Source: SOJZ01 sp964556565 (GTDB lineage Archaea > Thermoproteota > Bathyarchaeia > Bathyarchaeales > Bathyarchaeaceae). From it: 21,426 nucleotides of DNA. The position numbers and the translations under genes were made by a program. Where the stretch lies: the NCBI GenBank assembly GCA_964556565.1, contig CAZKWF010000031.1, positions 1 to 21,426 of the forward strand, in the 5' to 3' direction. The notes beneath the pieces were generated by a model, which saw nothing but the letters and a program-made list of their open reading frames with translations, had not been told where the DNA came from and searched no databases. Shown here one piece after another: positions 1 to 7,486 of the stretch. Every line of letters starts with the position of its first letter. The stretch's first letter is position 1.

Positions 1-512
1 AATTTTTTTTTTATTAGTGCACTTGGGACGAAGCGGTATTATATGCGGTTTTGTTATGGGTATGTTGGGCCTTATGTTTCTAAAACCTTGAAGTAACACG
101 TTACATGATGCTATTCTCTCTCTTATTAGACCCCCCTATAGCCCCCCCTAATTTGTTGCCACATTGTGTTTGTCTCTCTCTAGACCCCCTACCTATTTTT
201 TTTGAAAAGCTTGAAGTGAGCTTCTTTTTGTGAACAACGTTTGAATATTGCCTAAGTCACGATAGGATTAGATGGGAAAAGATAGGGAAAGGTGGGGCTG
301 CATTGGAGAATACGGGTTTTCCTGTGTTGCAAACGTGTGAGCGCTCCTCAAACGCAGGTTCCCCTACCCATGGGGGTCGTGGCTTGTGTCACGTTTGTTC
401 TTGGGTTTTGTTTCTGTTTTGTTGTCTGTTTTTGTGTGCCAAGTTGAAAATGTTTTATGATGGGTCAGGTTGGACTAGTACTCAAAAGGGTTGAAGTCCG
501 CTAGTGTACGCG
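1..512. other. Gene-free pyrimidine-rich leader region
   Basis: I see no supportable gene in this stretch. It contains two imperfect copies of a pyrimidine element, CT-repeat followed by a GACCCCCCT-type run, at about 112-139 and 171-194. These are flanked by two copies of a CTTGAAGT word at about 87-94 and 209-216. A short perfect inverted repeat, GTAAC-ac-GTTAC, lies at 93-104, and a C/G hairpin (CCCCTA/TGGGGG) lies near 361-376. The only open frame, 303-494 (+), starts with TTG, has no ribosome binding site and has a composition unlike the neighbouring proteins. The region lies downstream of the minus-strand gene that ends at 513. Confidence 0.5.
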
Positions 513-1616
513 TTACTCCCCTTTCTTTATCACATTTCTAATGGCCCTTTGCACTTTATCCACTGGCTCGTATGTGTTGACTAAGTAGGGAGGCGCAAAT
601 TGAAACAGTCTTCTGAAAAAGTTGTTCCTCACCTCAATCTTCTCTGAGGTTCTGACGATTAGGTATGGGTTGAGGTACTGTTCTTTTGGATGTTTCTCCA
701 AGTATTCCACAGCCTCCTCTACCTTCATTTTCCTCACAATTTCCGGATTGTTTCTATCCCTTTCCAGCAGCATCACTTTCTTAGCACGTGTTGTGTCAAC
801 GAACTTGTACGACTCTGCAATCCACCGCGGGTCTAACATAGCACGGCTATATTCGTGAGCGATATAAGGGTCACCAATCATTTTTTGTAGTCGGTTTTCG
901 TCGATCCCAGCTTTTCTCAAATCGTCTATTTCTTTTCGGCTGAGTTCTTTGACGTTTTCGAGTTTGCACTTGTCAAGGAGTGATCTTACTTCAGGGAAGA
1001 CTCGGACTATGTTTGTTCTCAGATAGAACTTTCTCTCACTGATCTCCGCGCTGGCCCTTCCAATGAATCTGACGTAGAGCCAGTCGTCGCTGTGGATTCT
1101 AGCCCCCTTCATCTTGAGCAGAGCATAGCTGTGAGTGGACTTGCCTGTCCCTGTTGGAGCTATCAAAACGATTCCCTGCCCGTTTATCTCCACGCAACTT
1201 CCGTGAATGCTGTGGATGTCATGTTGGTCTTCTGCAATGTCACAGACGATTCCCAACGCCCAACTCTTGCACTGACCATAATACTCCGTGTTATATATGA
1301 TGGCTGTCTTAGTGTCAGGATTGTAGTATGCGTGGGGTCTGCCATTCTCAAAATTCGGGTCGAGGACCGCATAGATTCGACCATGAGACCTTGCATCCCG
1401 TTTCTCGGCAAACCAGTTCTCTATCCAAAACTCGTACAGATGTGGAGAGTTTGTTTCAAGCTGCATACAGAAGTTATCTATACTCGCCTTCCAGCCGTAC
1501 CGCATGTCGCCTAGGGTTTGCTCTGACTGTGCAACGAGCGCGTCCCTTCTCTCCTTTGATATGATGTCGTAGTCTACTCTTCCGATTACTTTAGTCTGTT
1601 TGTTGTAGGTATTCAT
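513..1616 (-). CDS. HprK/PEPCK-fold P-loop protein, probable kinase of unknown substrate
   Basis: This 367-residue protein has a central block typical of the C-terminal domain of HPr kinase/phosphorylase and related PEP-carboxykinase-fold proteins. His138-Gly139 precedes a strand, then the Walker A loop PTGTGKST (about residues 154-161), then Asp177-Asp178. HPr kinase has the same order of an H-G pair, the P-loop and a D-D pair. The N-terminal 130 residues and C-terminal half are not recognisable to me. No HPr or PTS gene is visible nearby, so the true substrate is unknown. Kinase or ATPase activity is an inference from the motifs. The ATG start is supported by a GGGGG-rich purine stretch just upstream on the minus strand and a TATA-like box at about 1660-1670. 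The gene is divergent from the hdr operon, and the two share the 150-bp intergenic region. Confidence 0.7.
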   Translation of the reverse strand: MNTYNKQTKVIGRVDYDIISKERRDALVAQSEQTLGDMRYGWKASIDNFCMQLETNSPHLYEFWIENWFAEKRDARSHGRIYAVLDPNFENGRPHAYYNPDTKTAIIYNTEYYGQCKSWALGIVCDIAEDQHDIHSIHGSCVEINGQGIVLIAPTGTGKSTHSYALLKMKGARIHSDDWLYVRFIGRASAEISERKFYLRTNIVRVFPEVRSLLDKCKLENVKELSRKEIDDLRKAGIDENRLQKMIGDPYIAHEYSRAMLDPRWIAESYKFVDTTRAKKVMLLERDRNNPEIVRKMKVEEAVEYLEKHPKEQYLNPYLIVRTSEKIEVRNNFFRRLFQFAPPYLVNTYEPVDKVQRAIRNVIKKGE

Positions 1617-1654
1617 ACGTGATTTCCCCCATGCGTGTAGGGTTTCTATTAAGA

Positions 1655-1697
1655 GCTTTTTATTATAAAAATGATAATTAAGACAATCCTTTTAAAC
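1655..1697. promoter_or_regulatory. Divergent promoter region, hprK-like / hdrA
   Basis: Two AT-rich boxes face opposite ways. TTTTATAATA on the minus strand (about 1660-1670) lies some 45-55 bases before the ATG at 1616. TTTTAAA on the plus strand (1690-1696) would place a transcript start near 1719. Such a start excludes the upstream in-frame ATG at 1703 and favours 1766 as the HdrA start. Assignment rests on spacing only. Confidence 0.4.
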
Positions 1698-1765
1698 AAC
1701 TTGTGTGTCATTTGGTCTTCTCGAAACCTTCGATGAACCACATCTTAAGGAGGCCACGTAGGGAA

Positions 1766-4129
1766 ATGTCAGATGAAACTCGGATCGGGGTGTTCATCTG
1801 CCACTGTGGAGGAAACATAAGCGACACAGTTGATGTAGATCATGTTAAGGAAGCTATAGGTTCTCTTGAACAAGTAAAAGTCGCCGATACTTTCGAGTAT
1901 TTGTGTAGCAACCCTGGACAGGGAACGATCAAAAAAGCAATTAATGAGCATAAATTAAATCGAGTGGTCGTGGCTTCTTGCTCTCCGAGGATGCACTTGG
2001 ACACTTTTAGACAGGCGGTAAAGTCGGCAGGAATCAACCCCTACCTTTTGGAAATGGTCAACATCAGAGAACACTGTAGTTGGGTTCACGATGATAAGGA
2101 GAAAGCGACAAGCAAGGCTATGGCACTTCTCCGTGGTGCCGTGGAACGAGTGTGTTATTTAGAGCCTTTGACCCCTAAGAGCTTGAAAGTGACAAAAAGC
2201 GTCCTAGTGATCGGAGGAGGCATCGCAGGAATCTTCTCTGCTCTTGAATTGGCGGACAAGGGCTATCAGGTATACATGGTTGAGAGGAACACCAGCATAG
2301 GAGGCCATATGGCTCAACTCAGTAAGACGTTCCCAACTTTCGACTGTTCAGCCTGTATCTTGACGCCAAAGATGGTGTCGGTATCGCAACATCCGAAGAT
2401 CAAAATCTTTACCAATGCGGAACCCATTGTCGTCAAGGGCTCTCCAGGAAACTATGAGGTGAAGATCAGAATAAAACCAAGGTATGTGAACCTTGAGAAA
2501 TGTACTGCCTGCGGAGAGTGCGCCAAAAAGTGTCCGGTTAAAAAGCCAAGCAGTTTTGAGGAGAATCTAATCCAAGAGAAGGCCATTTATATACCCTTTA
2601 AGCAAGCCATCCCCAATACCTACACGATAGACAAAGATTATTGTCTATTTCTTACTCGAGGAGTTTGCCGAATCTGTAAAAAATTTTGTAAGGGTGAGGC
2701 CATAGACTTCACGCAGGAAGATGAGATTGTAAATTTGAACGTGGGGGCTATAATCGTCTGCACTGGTTACAGCCTGATAGATTCTAAGCTTTTTGGGGAA
2801 TACGGCTTCGGTTTTCACCCAGACATAGTAACGAGTCTCCAGTTTGAAAGACTCATGTTGCAGGGGCTCCATAGACCTTCCACCGGAGAAGTACCCAAAA
2901 AAGTGGCCTTCGTCCTTTGTGTGGGAAGCCGTTCAACCGCTACCGACGGATGTGGTTACTGTTGCAAAATAGGCTGCATGAACGCCATAAAACATGCTTT
3001 GTTATTGGATAAGGCGGTACCAGGGGCGGAGCCTTGGATCTTCTACACCGATGTAAGAGCCCATGGCAAAGGCTACGAGGAGTTCTACGCTAAGGCTAGA
3101 GAGCACCTTACGACCTTCATTAGAGGCCGGGCAGCTGAGGTTACACCAAACGGTGATACTGTTATTGTGAAGGCTGAGGAGACTACTCTTGGAGAGCATA
3201 TTGAGGAGCCCTTTGATTTGGTTGTGCTCAGTCCCGCTCTCATTCCTAACACAGGAACCCGGGAACTGGCTGAAATGCTTGGCATTGACTTGGGACCTGA
3301 CACTTTCTTCTTGGAGGTCCACCATAAGCTTAGAGGGGTTGAAACAAAGAGAGAAGGGATTTATATCGCAGGGTGTGCCCAAGGTCCGAAGGACGTAAGA
3401 GAAACCACGATGGAATCCATGGCTACAGCATCGAAAGTTGCAACCTTCCTCGGGAAGGGAAAAATATCCGTCTCCCCTGAGGTGGCCTATCTCATTCCCG
3501 GAAGATGTGATCTTTGTGGGATCTGCATTGATCACTGTCCGACCAAAGCTATCAAGAAAAGTAAAAAGGAAGCGGTAATAGATCCTATATCCTGTGTGGG
3601 ATGTGGAATATGCCTTCCTCTATGTCCCCAAGAGGCCATTGATTTGAGGCACTGCACGGAATCACAACTAATTGCTCAGATCCAAGGAGTTAGTGAAGAA
3701 GGAGAGACACCGCCGAAGATAATTGCGTTCCTTGAGAAAATGACAGCTTATGCCTCGGGTGACTTGGGTGGACAAAGTAGACGGAGCTATCGTCCTGAAG
3801 TTAGGGTAGTAGGGGTGCCGAGCACAGGTCGTTTAAGCACAAAGCATTTGTTACATGCCTTTGCGGCAGGGGCGGACGGCATAATTTTCATTGAGGGCGA
3901 CGACAGTCTGTTAAGAGCGGATCAGTTAAGAGAGCGCGTTATCCAATTGAAAAAGGACTTGCGTAAATTTGGGATCGAATCTCTTCGATTACAGTCAACC
4001 ACTACAACTATTCCGCAGTATGAGAAGATTATGAGTCTTTTCGACTCGTTTGTTGAACGAATTTCAAAAATCGGCCCTCTAAGCCAGCAGAAACGTGAAG
4101 AACTTAGGAAACATCTGGCGGGTGGATAA
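1766..4129 (+). CDS. hdrA: HdrA-like flavin/iron-sulfur subunit with degenerate C-terminal MvhD-like domain
   Basis: This is the flavoprotein hub of a cytoplasmic heterodisulfide-reductase-type complex. From the ATG at 1766 it has 787 residues. The N-terminus carries the CHCGGN motif. A Rossmann FAD loop with GGGIAG begins at Gly150. The HdrA signature DCSACILTPKM follows. An inserted ferredoxin domain starts at Cys246 (CTACGECAKKC) with a further cysteine group after it. Two classical 4Fe-4S motifs begin at Cys581 (CDLCGICIDHC and CVGCGICLPLC). Residues about 651-787 align by pattern with the hydrogenase-associated MvhD family (RPEVRVVGVPSTGR, FAAGADGIIF), but every MvhD cluster cysteine is replaced. 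AAGGAGG at 1747-1753 is the ribosome binding site. An in-frame ATG at 1703 would add 21 residues, but it lies upstream of the likely transcript start and lacks conserved sequence. It is first in the operon and is followed by hdrC, hdrB and frhB. Confidence 0.92.
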   Translation: MSDETRIGVFICHCGGNISDTVDVDHVKEAIGSLEQVKVADTFEYLCSNPGQGTIKKAINEHKLNRVVVASCSPRMHLDTFRQAVKSAGINPYLLEMVNIREHCSWVHDDKEKATSKAMALLRGAVERVCYLEPLTPKSLKVTKSVLVIGGGIAGIFSALELADKGYQVYMVERNTSIGGHMAQLSKTFPTFDCSACILTPKMVSVSQHPKIKIFTNAEPIVVKGSPGNYEVKIRIKPRYVNLEKCTACGECAKKCPVKKPSSFEENLIQEKAIYIPFKQAIPNTYTIDKDYCLFLTRGVCRICKKFCKGEAIDFTQEDEIVNLNVGAIIVCTGYSLIDSKLFGEYGFGFHPDIVTSLQFERLMLQGLHRPSTGEVPKKVAFVLCVGSRSTATDGCGYCCKIGCMNAIKHALLLDKAVPGAEPWIFYTDVRAHGKGYEEFYAKAREHLTTFIRGRAAEVTPNGDTVIVKAEETTLGEHIEEPFDLVVLSPALIPNTGTRELAEMLGIDLGPDTFFLEVHHKLRGVETKREGIYIAGCAQGPKDVRETTMESMATASKVATFLGKGKISVSPEVAYLIPGRCDLCGICIDHCPTKAIKKSKKEAVIDPISCVGCGICLPLCPQEAIDLRHCTESQLIAQIQGVSEEGETPPKIIAFLEKMTAYASGDLGGQSRRSYRPEVRVVGVPSTGRLSTKHLLHAFAAGADGIIFIEGDDSLLRADQLRERVIQLKKDLRKFGIESLRLQSTTTTIPQYEKIMSLFDSFVERISKIGPLSQQKREELRKHLAGG

Positions 4130-4163
4130 TGTGCGGCATGAAAAAAGTGAACATAGCGAAGGA

Positions 4164-4739
4164 ATGAAACTCGTTGCATCGTTGACGTCCAAGAGAGCCA
4201 GATCATCATTTGTCAAAGAGGTCATGAAGATGCGTGGAGGAGAAAATATTCTCGATTGCATCCAATGTGGCTTGTGCGCTGGCTCGTGCCCAACAAGGTT
4301 TGCCATGGATTATTCTCCTATGCAGATCATAAAAATGGTGCACTTGGGCATGCGAAAAAGGGTTTTGTCGAGTTCAACTATTTGGATTTGCTCCACTTGC
4401 TATACCTGTTACACCCGTTGTCCAAGAGCCATAAACTTCACCGCTCTCATGATGTCTCTAAGAAACCTAGCTATAGAGGAGAATTTCGTGGACAAAAACG
4501 GGATAAAGCCAAAGTTTCACAAGTCTTTCTTTGAAATTGTCAACAAATACGGAAGGCTCCATGAACCGGAGCTTCAAACTAGAATCCTAAAAAAATCTGA
4601 TCTTAGAAGTCTTTTTCACAACGCTGCTTTAGGATGGAGGCTTTTGAGAAAGGGAAAACTGCGGATACGCGCACCGAAGATCGACCAGAGTACTGACCTT
4701 TCAAACATACTGGAAAGCACTAGCGAAGAGGGATCTTGA
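4164..4739 (+). CDS. hdrC: HdrC-like iron-sulfur subunit
   Basis: This 191-residue ferredoxin-like subunit relays electrons between HdrA and HdrB. It has two 4Fe-4S motifs: Cys32, 35, 38 and 42 (CIQCGLCAGSC), and Cys76, 79, 82 and 86 (CSTCYTCYTRCP). The frame is open further upstream and overlaps the hdrA end, with a possible GTG at 4131 directly after the hdrA stop. I chose the ATG at 4164, preceded by GAAGGA. From there the first cluster cysteine is residue 32, exactly as in the second HdrC encoded at 20705, and a GGEN tetrapeptide lines up at the same position in both. The gene ends inside the TGATG that starts hdrB, so the two are translationally coupled. The C-terminal segment is basic and helical, with no membrane segment. 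Confidence 0.9.
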   Translation: MKLVASLTSKRARSSFVKEVMKMRGGENILDCIQCGLCAGSCPTRFAMDYSPMQIIKMVHLGMRKRVLSSSTIWICSTCYTCYTRCPRAINFTALMMSLRNLAIEENFVDKNGIKPKFHKSFFEIVNKYGRLHEPELQTRILKKSDLRSLFHNAALGWRLLRKGKLRIRAPKIDQSTDLSNILESTSEEGS

Positions 4740-5626
4740 TGAAGTACGCCTTTTATCCCGGGTGTGCGGTGCACTCCTCCTCCAAAGAGTATGGAGATTC
4801 ATGCGAGGCTATTAGCAAGGTTCTGGACATAGAGCTAGTTGAAATACCTGATTGGAACTGTTGCGGAGCCATTGATGCAGTCTACTCCTACAAGCCACTC
4901 TATTCTGTAGCCCTCGACGCCAGAAACTTATCTTTAGCTGAAAAAATGGGGATGGATATCGTAACTTTATGTAGCGCCTGCTATTACACCTTGTCTCGAA
5001 CCAACAAACTCCTTCAAGAAGATTCTGGGCTGAAAAATGAAGTCGAAAAGGCGCTAAGCAGTGCTGGACTCAACTACAATGGCGGTGTCAAAGTAAGGCA
5101 TTTTCTTGAAGTTCTTCTATCGGACATAGGTCTCGAAAAAATAGGTGCGAAGGTCAAGATTCCATTAACCACCCTAAACGTCGCGTCCTACTACGGGTGC
5201 TTCCTCATAAGACCTCCCGATCTAACGAATTTTGACGATTCTGAGCACCCAACAAGTTTGGACGAACTGGTTGAGACCCTTGGAGCCTCTAAGGTTGAAT
5301 ACTATGGAAAAATCTTATGCTGTGGAGCCTCGCTCGGCATAACTAAAGAAGAGATTATGTTGGAACTGTCTAAGAATATTCTGCTCAATGCGAAGGATGC
5401 AGGAGCCAACTGCATGATAACCGCCTGTCCTTTATGTCACTTCAATCTCGACGCAAAACAGAAAGACATCGAGTCGAAATTTGATCTAAAAATAAACCTT
5501 CCCATACTTCATTTCACTCAATTAATCGGTGTGGCTTTTGGGATAGCGCCAAAGGAACTGGGACTCCATAAAATTTGCGTCTCTCCAAAGGAGACCCTTC
5601 CGCAATATGCGGGAAGTGTGGTCTAA
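4739..5626 (+). CDS. hdrB: HdrB-like catalytic subunit with two CCG domains
   Basis: This 295-residue subunit belongs to the HdrB family, in which two cysteine-rich CCG domains bind non-cubane 4Fe-4S clusters that cleave a disulfide such as CoM-S-S-CoB. Both domains are complete. The first has Cys9 (YPGC), Cys41-Cys42 (NCCGA) and Cys78/Cys81 (CSAC). The second has Cys154 (YYGC), Cys194-Cys195 (CCGAS) and Cys230/Cys233 (CPLC). The frame also allows a TTG at 4736. The ATG at 4739, which overlaps the hdrC stop by one base, is preferred. The actual disulfide substrate cannot be read from sequence: HdrB relatives also occur in non-methanogens. The frhB start follows the stop codon without a gap. 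Confidence 0.92.
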   Translation: MKYAFYPGCAVHSSSKEYGDSCEAISKVLDIELVEIPDWNCCGAIDAVYSYKPLYSVALDARNLSLAEKMGMDIVTLCSACYYTLSRTNKLLQEDSGLKNEVEKALSSAGLNYNGGVKVRHFLEVLLSDIGLEKIGAKVKIPLTTLNVASYYGCFLIRPPDLTNFDDSEHPTSLDELVETLGASKVEYYGKILCCGASLGITKEEIMLELSKNILLNAKDAGANCMITACPLCHFNLDAKQKDIESKFDLKINLPILHFTQLIGVAFGIAPKELGLHKICVSPKETLPQYAGSVV

Positions 5627-6727
5627 ATGGTTGAAGAAAGACTTTCGTTTCGTACTCTAAACAAAGAAGTTATTGAAACTGGAATCTGTGCGGCATGCTA
5701 CGGGTGTGTAAGTTTCTGTACCGCCAACGAGCTGAATGTGCTGGCAATCGAGAAAGACAAGCCTGTATACTGCGATGAAAAGAACTGCCTTGAAGACGGA
5801 ATATGCTATCTGATCTGTCCAAGAACTCCGGATTTGGACAAAGCCATAGAGACTAGGTTCCAGTTCAAGGAACCTATAGGCTCCTATGTCGCAGTTCGAA
5901 GCCTTCGCACCACCAATGAAGAAGTTGCCGACGTCTGCTGTGATGGCGGGGTAGTGACAAGCCTTCTAAAGTTCCTACTAGATACGAAAAAAATAGATGG
6001 CGCTGCCCTCTCTAAAAGGGAAAGCTTATGGAATAACGAACCCATGATCGCGACGAGGTTCGAGGACTTGCTCGAGTGCGCTGGATCTAGCTTAGCACAG
6101 TCCAGAAGCGTTAGAGATTTAGGGGACTTGACAACTTACGCCCCCATCTTCAGCGCCCTCAAAAGATTAGATTTGCTGGACCTAACGAAGCTTGCGGTGG
6201 TGGGCACTCCATGCCAAATACTGACGATTCGAAAGATGCAGCTACTCCGCATCGTTCCGAGCCACATGGTACGCTTTACTATAGGTCTCTTCTGCTTCGA
6301 GAACTTTCTCATGCACGATGATGGAAGGAAATACCTTGCAAGCAAAATCGGAGCAAATCTAGATCAAATTGAAAAGGTCAACTTGAAAGACGATTTCATC
6401 GTAAGGTTAAGAGACGGAAGGATTGTACATATCGATTTGGATGATCTTGGCCCCACCGTACGTTCAGCATGCCTTGCGTGCACAGATTTCTCCAACTATT
6501 CTGCAGACATCTCAGTAGGCGGACTAGGCTCCGCTGAAGGTTACACCACCACATTGGTGCGGAATCGTGCCGCTCAAAGGTTGATAAATCAGGCTATCAA
6601 TCAAGGCTATCTCGAGGAAATCGAGCAAAAAGGAGCTCTTGAAAAAATCGAGAGGATGGCTGAGAGAAAGAGAAATCGTGGAAAGCGGGTGCTCGCTGAG
6701 AGAAAAGCGAAACATAAAAACGTGTGA
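5627..6727 (+). CDS. frhB: FrhB/FdhB-type F420-reactive flavin iron-sulfur subunit
   Basis: This 366-residue protein is a member of the coenzyme F420 hydrogenase/dehydrogenase beta-subunit family. Family members bind FAD and a 4Fe-4S cluster and exchange hydride with F420. The N-terminus holds two cysteine groups, Cys21, 24, 27 and 31 (CAACYGCVSFC) and Cys49, 54, 60 and 64 (ending CP). The family motif VVGTPCQ is at Gly193-Gln197, and GLFCFENF follows about 30 residues later. The last 30 residues are a highly basic helix rich in Lys and Arg. The ATG is directly adjacent to the hdrB stop, which makes this the fourth gene of the hdr operon. With no hydrogenase or MvhD gene present, the simplest reading is that this subunit feeds F420H2 electrons to HdrA or takes them from it. 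The direction is unknown. Confidence 0.88.
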   Translation: MVEERLSFRTLNKEVIETGICAACYGCVSFCTANELNVLAIEKDKPVYCDEKNCLEDGICYLICPRTPDLDKAIETRFQFKEPIGSYVAVRSLRTTNEEVADVCCDGGVVTSLLKFLLDTKKIDGAALSKRESLWNNEPMIATRFEDLLECAGSSLAQSRSVRDLGDLTTYAPIFSALKRLDLLDLTKLAVVGTPCQILTIRKMQLLRIVPSHMVRFTIGLFCFENFLMHDDGRKYLASKIGANLDQIEKVNLKDDFIVRLRDGRIVHIDLDDLGPTVRSACLACTDFSNYSADISVGGLGSAEGYTTTLVRNRAAQRLINQAINQGYLEEIEQKGALEKIERMAERKRNRGKRVLAERKAKHKNV

Positions 6728-6801
6728 TATGTTTACTCAAGCAAATGATCCCTATGCGTGCAGCTTAGAGACGTAGCTCAAATTATTTGATTTTTATCAA
6801 A

Positions 6802-6840
6802 AAATATATAGCAAAGGGAGCATATACAAATATTAGGAGA
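6802..6840 (+). promoter_or_regulatory. TATA-like box and ribosome binding site for the small Cys-rich gene
   Basis: AAATATATA at 6802-6810 would start a transcript near 6832-6836. AGGAGA at 6835-6840 lies nine bases before the ATG at 6850. Together they decide against the longer TTG-started frame from 6787. Confidence 0.35.
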
Positions 6841-6849
6841 CCTGCGAAC

Positions 6850-7188
6850 ATGTTCATGATAAGTCATAGAGCGTGTCACTTGGTTGGAGTGAATGATGAA
6901 GATCTCGATCGGTTTGTTGGAGAGATCAAATCTTTCTTAGCAGAGGCCAAAATTCCCGAAACTTATTTAGTAAATGTTTACAAAGATCAAGTCACATGTT
7001 GCGGACATATGCCAATTGGGGTGGCTGTTGAAATAGAGGGCCCAAAACAACAGCCAATCAAAAACTTGGATGAAAAGATATTAGGCAAAATTAAAGAGAT
7101 TTGCGGAAGAGAACATATTAAATACCATGAATGTTCACCAGTAGAAATCCTTCAAAACATTAAAGGAAAAGTCTTCATTCAAGGCTGA
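6850..7188 (+). CDS. Small cysteine-rich protein of unknown function
   Basis: I do not recognise this 112-residue protein. It is soluble, with no signal peptide or membrane segment. It has five cysteines: Cys9 in HRACH, Cys50-Cys51 in a TCCGH motif, Cys85, and Cys95 in HEC. Several histidines sit beside them (His6, His10, His53, His93), an arrangement compatible with metal or cluster binding, although no standard ferredoxin or zinc-finger spacing is present. Alternating helix-like and strand-like stretches suggest a compact alpha/beta fold. The ATG at 6850 has AGGAGA nine bases upstream. A TTG-started extension to 6787 has no ribosome binding site and overlaps the TATA-like box. It lies after the hdr operon, separated by about 120 bases, and probably has its own promoter. 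Real coding status is supported by the ribosome site and balanced composition, not by a known family. Confidence 0.6.
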   Translation: MFMISHRACHLVGVNDEDLDRFVGEIKSFLAEAKIPETYLVNVYKDQVTCCGHMPIGVAVEIEGPKQQPIKNLDEKILGKIKEICGREHIKYHECSPVEILQNIKGKVFIQG

Positions 7189-7486
7189 GGGCAAGTTTCT
7201 GAAGACTGCTGTACGAACACTCCTCATTTCTTTGTAATGACTCCTCAACCAAAAAGATCTTACGTGCGCTTCCCCCCTTTTTATGTCCAGAAGAGAAAAA
7301 GGAAAGCAAGTGTTGACGATTGTAGGTGAGGCTTTCTTTTTGTTGACACTCTGCTCGTCAAATGATGCTTTTCCTTAACTTCTCAGCATAAAGTCCATTA
7401 TTATAATACTTATTAAAATGAACAAAAAGATTTATAGTCTCTCAATAGCCTCTTACATTAATCTCTCCCCTTCGAAGGAAATTGAT
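7189..7486. other. Intergenic region with a TATA-like box upstream of the polyprenyl synthase
   Basis: There is no gene here. A CCCCCC-TTTTT tract near 7270-7281 could act as a T-rich archaeal transcription terminator. TTATAAT-like sequence at 7399-7408 is a plausible TATA box that would start transcription near 7430. A GTTGACxxT word occurs twice, at about 7313 and 7341. Confidence 0.35.

Noticed and set aside
340..385. Possible tRNA-like 3' half (GGTTC followed by a C/G hairpin)
   Set aside because: No seven-base T loop with five-base stem, no anticodon or acceptor arm pairing found upstream.
303..494. 63-residue open frame on the plus strand
   Set aside because: TTG start, no ribosome binding site, Cys/Phe/Leu-rich odd composition and no family resemblance; probably chance.
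1092..1514. 140-residue plus-strand frame opposite the HprK-like gene
   Set aside because: Antisense shadow of a gene with clear P-loop motifs; no promoter or ribosome site of its own.
3002..3535. 177-residue open frame on the minus strand inside hdrA
   Set aside because: It lies wholly antisense to strongly conserved hdrA coding sequence and shows no family pattern.
3716..4126. HdrA tail as a functional MvhD for hydrogenase coupling
   Set aside because: No cysteines remain to bind the 2Fe-2S cluster, and no hydrogenase genes are present in the window.
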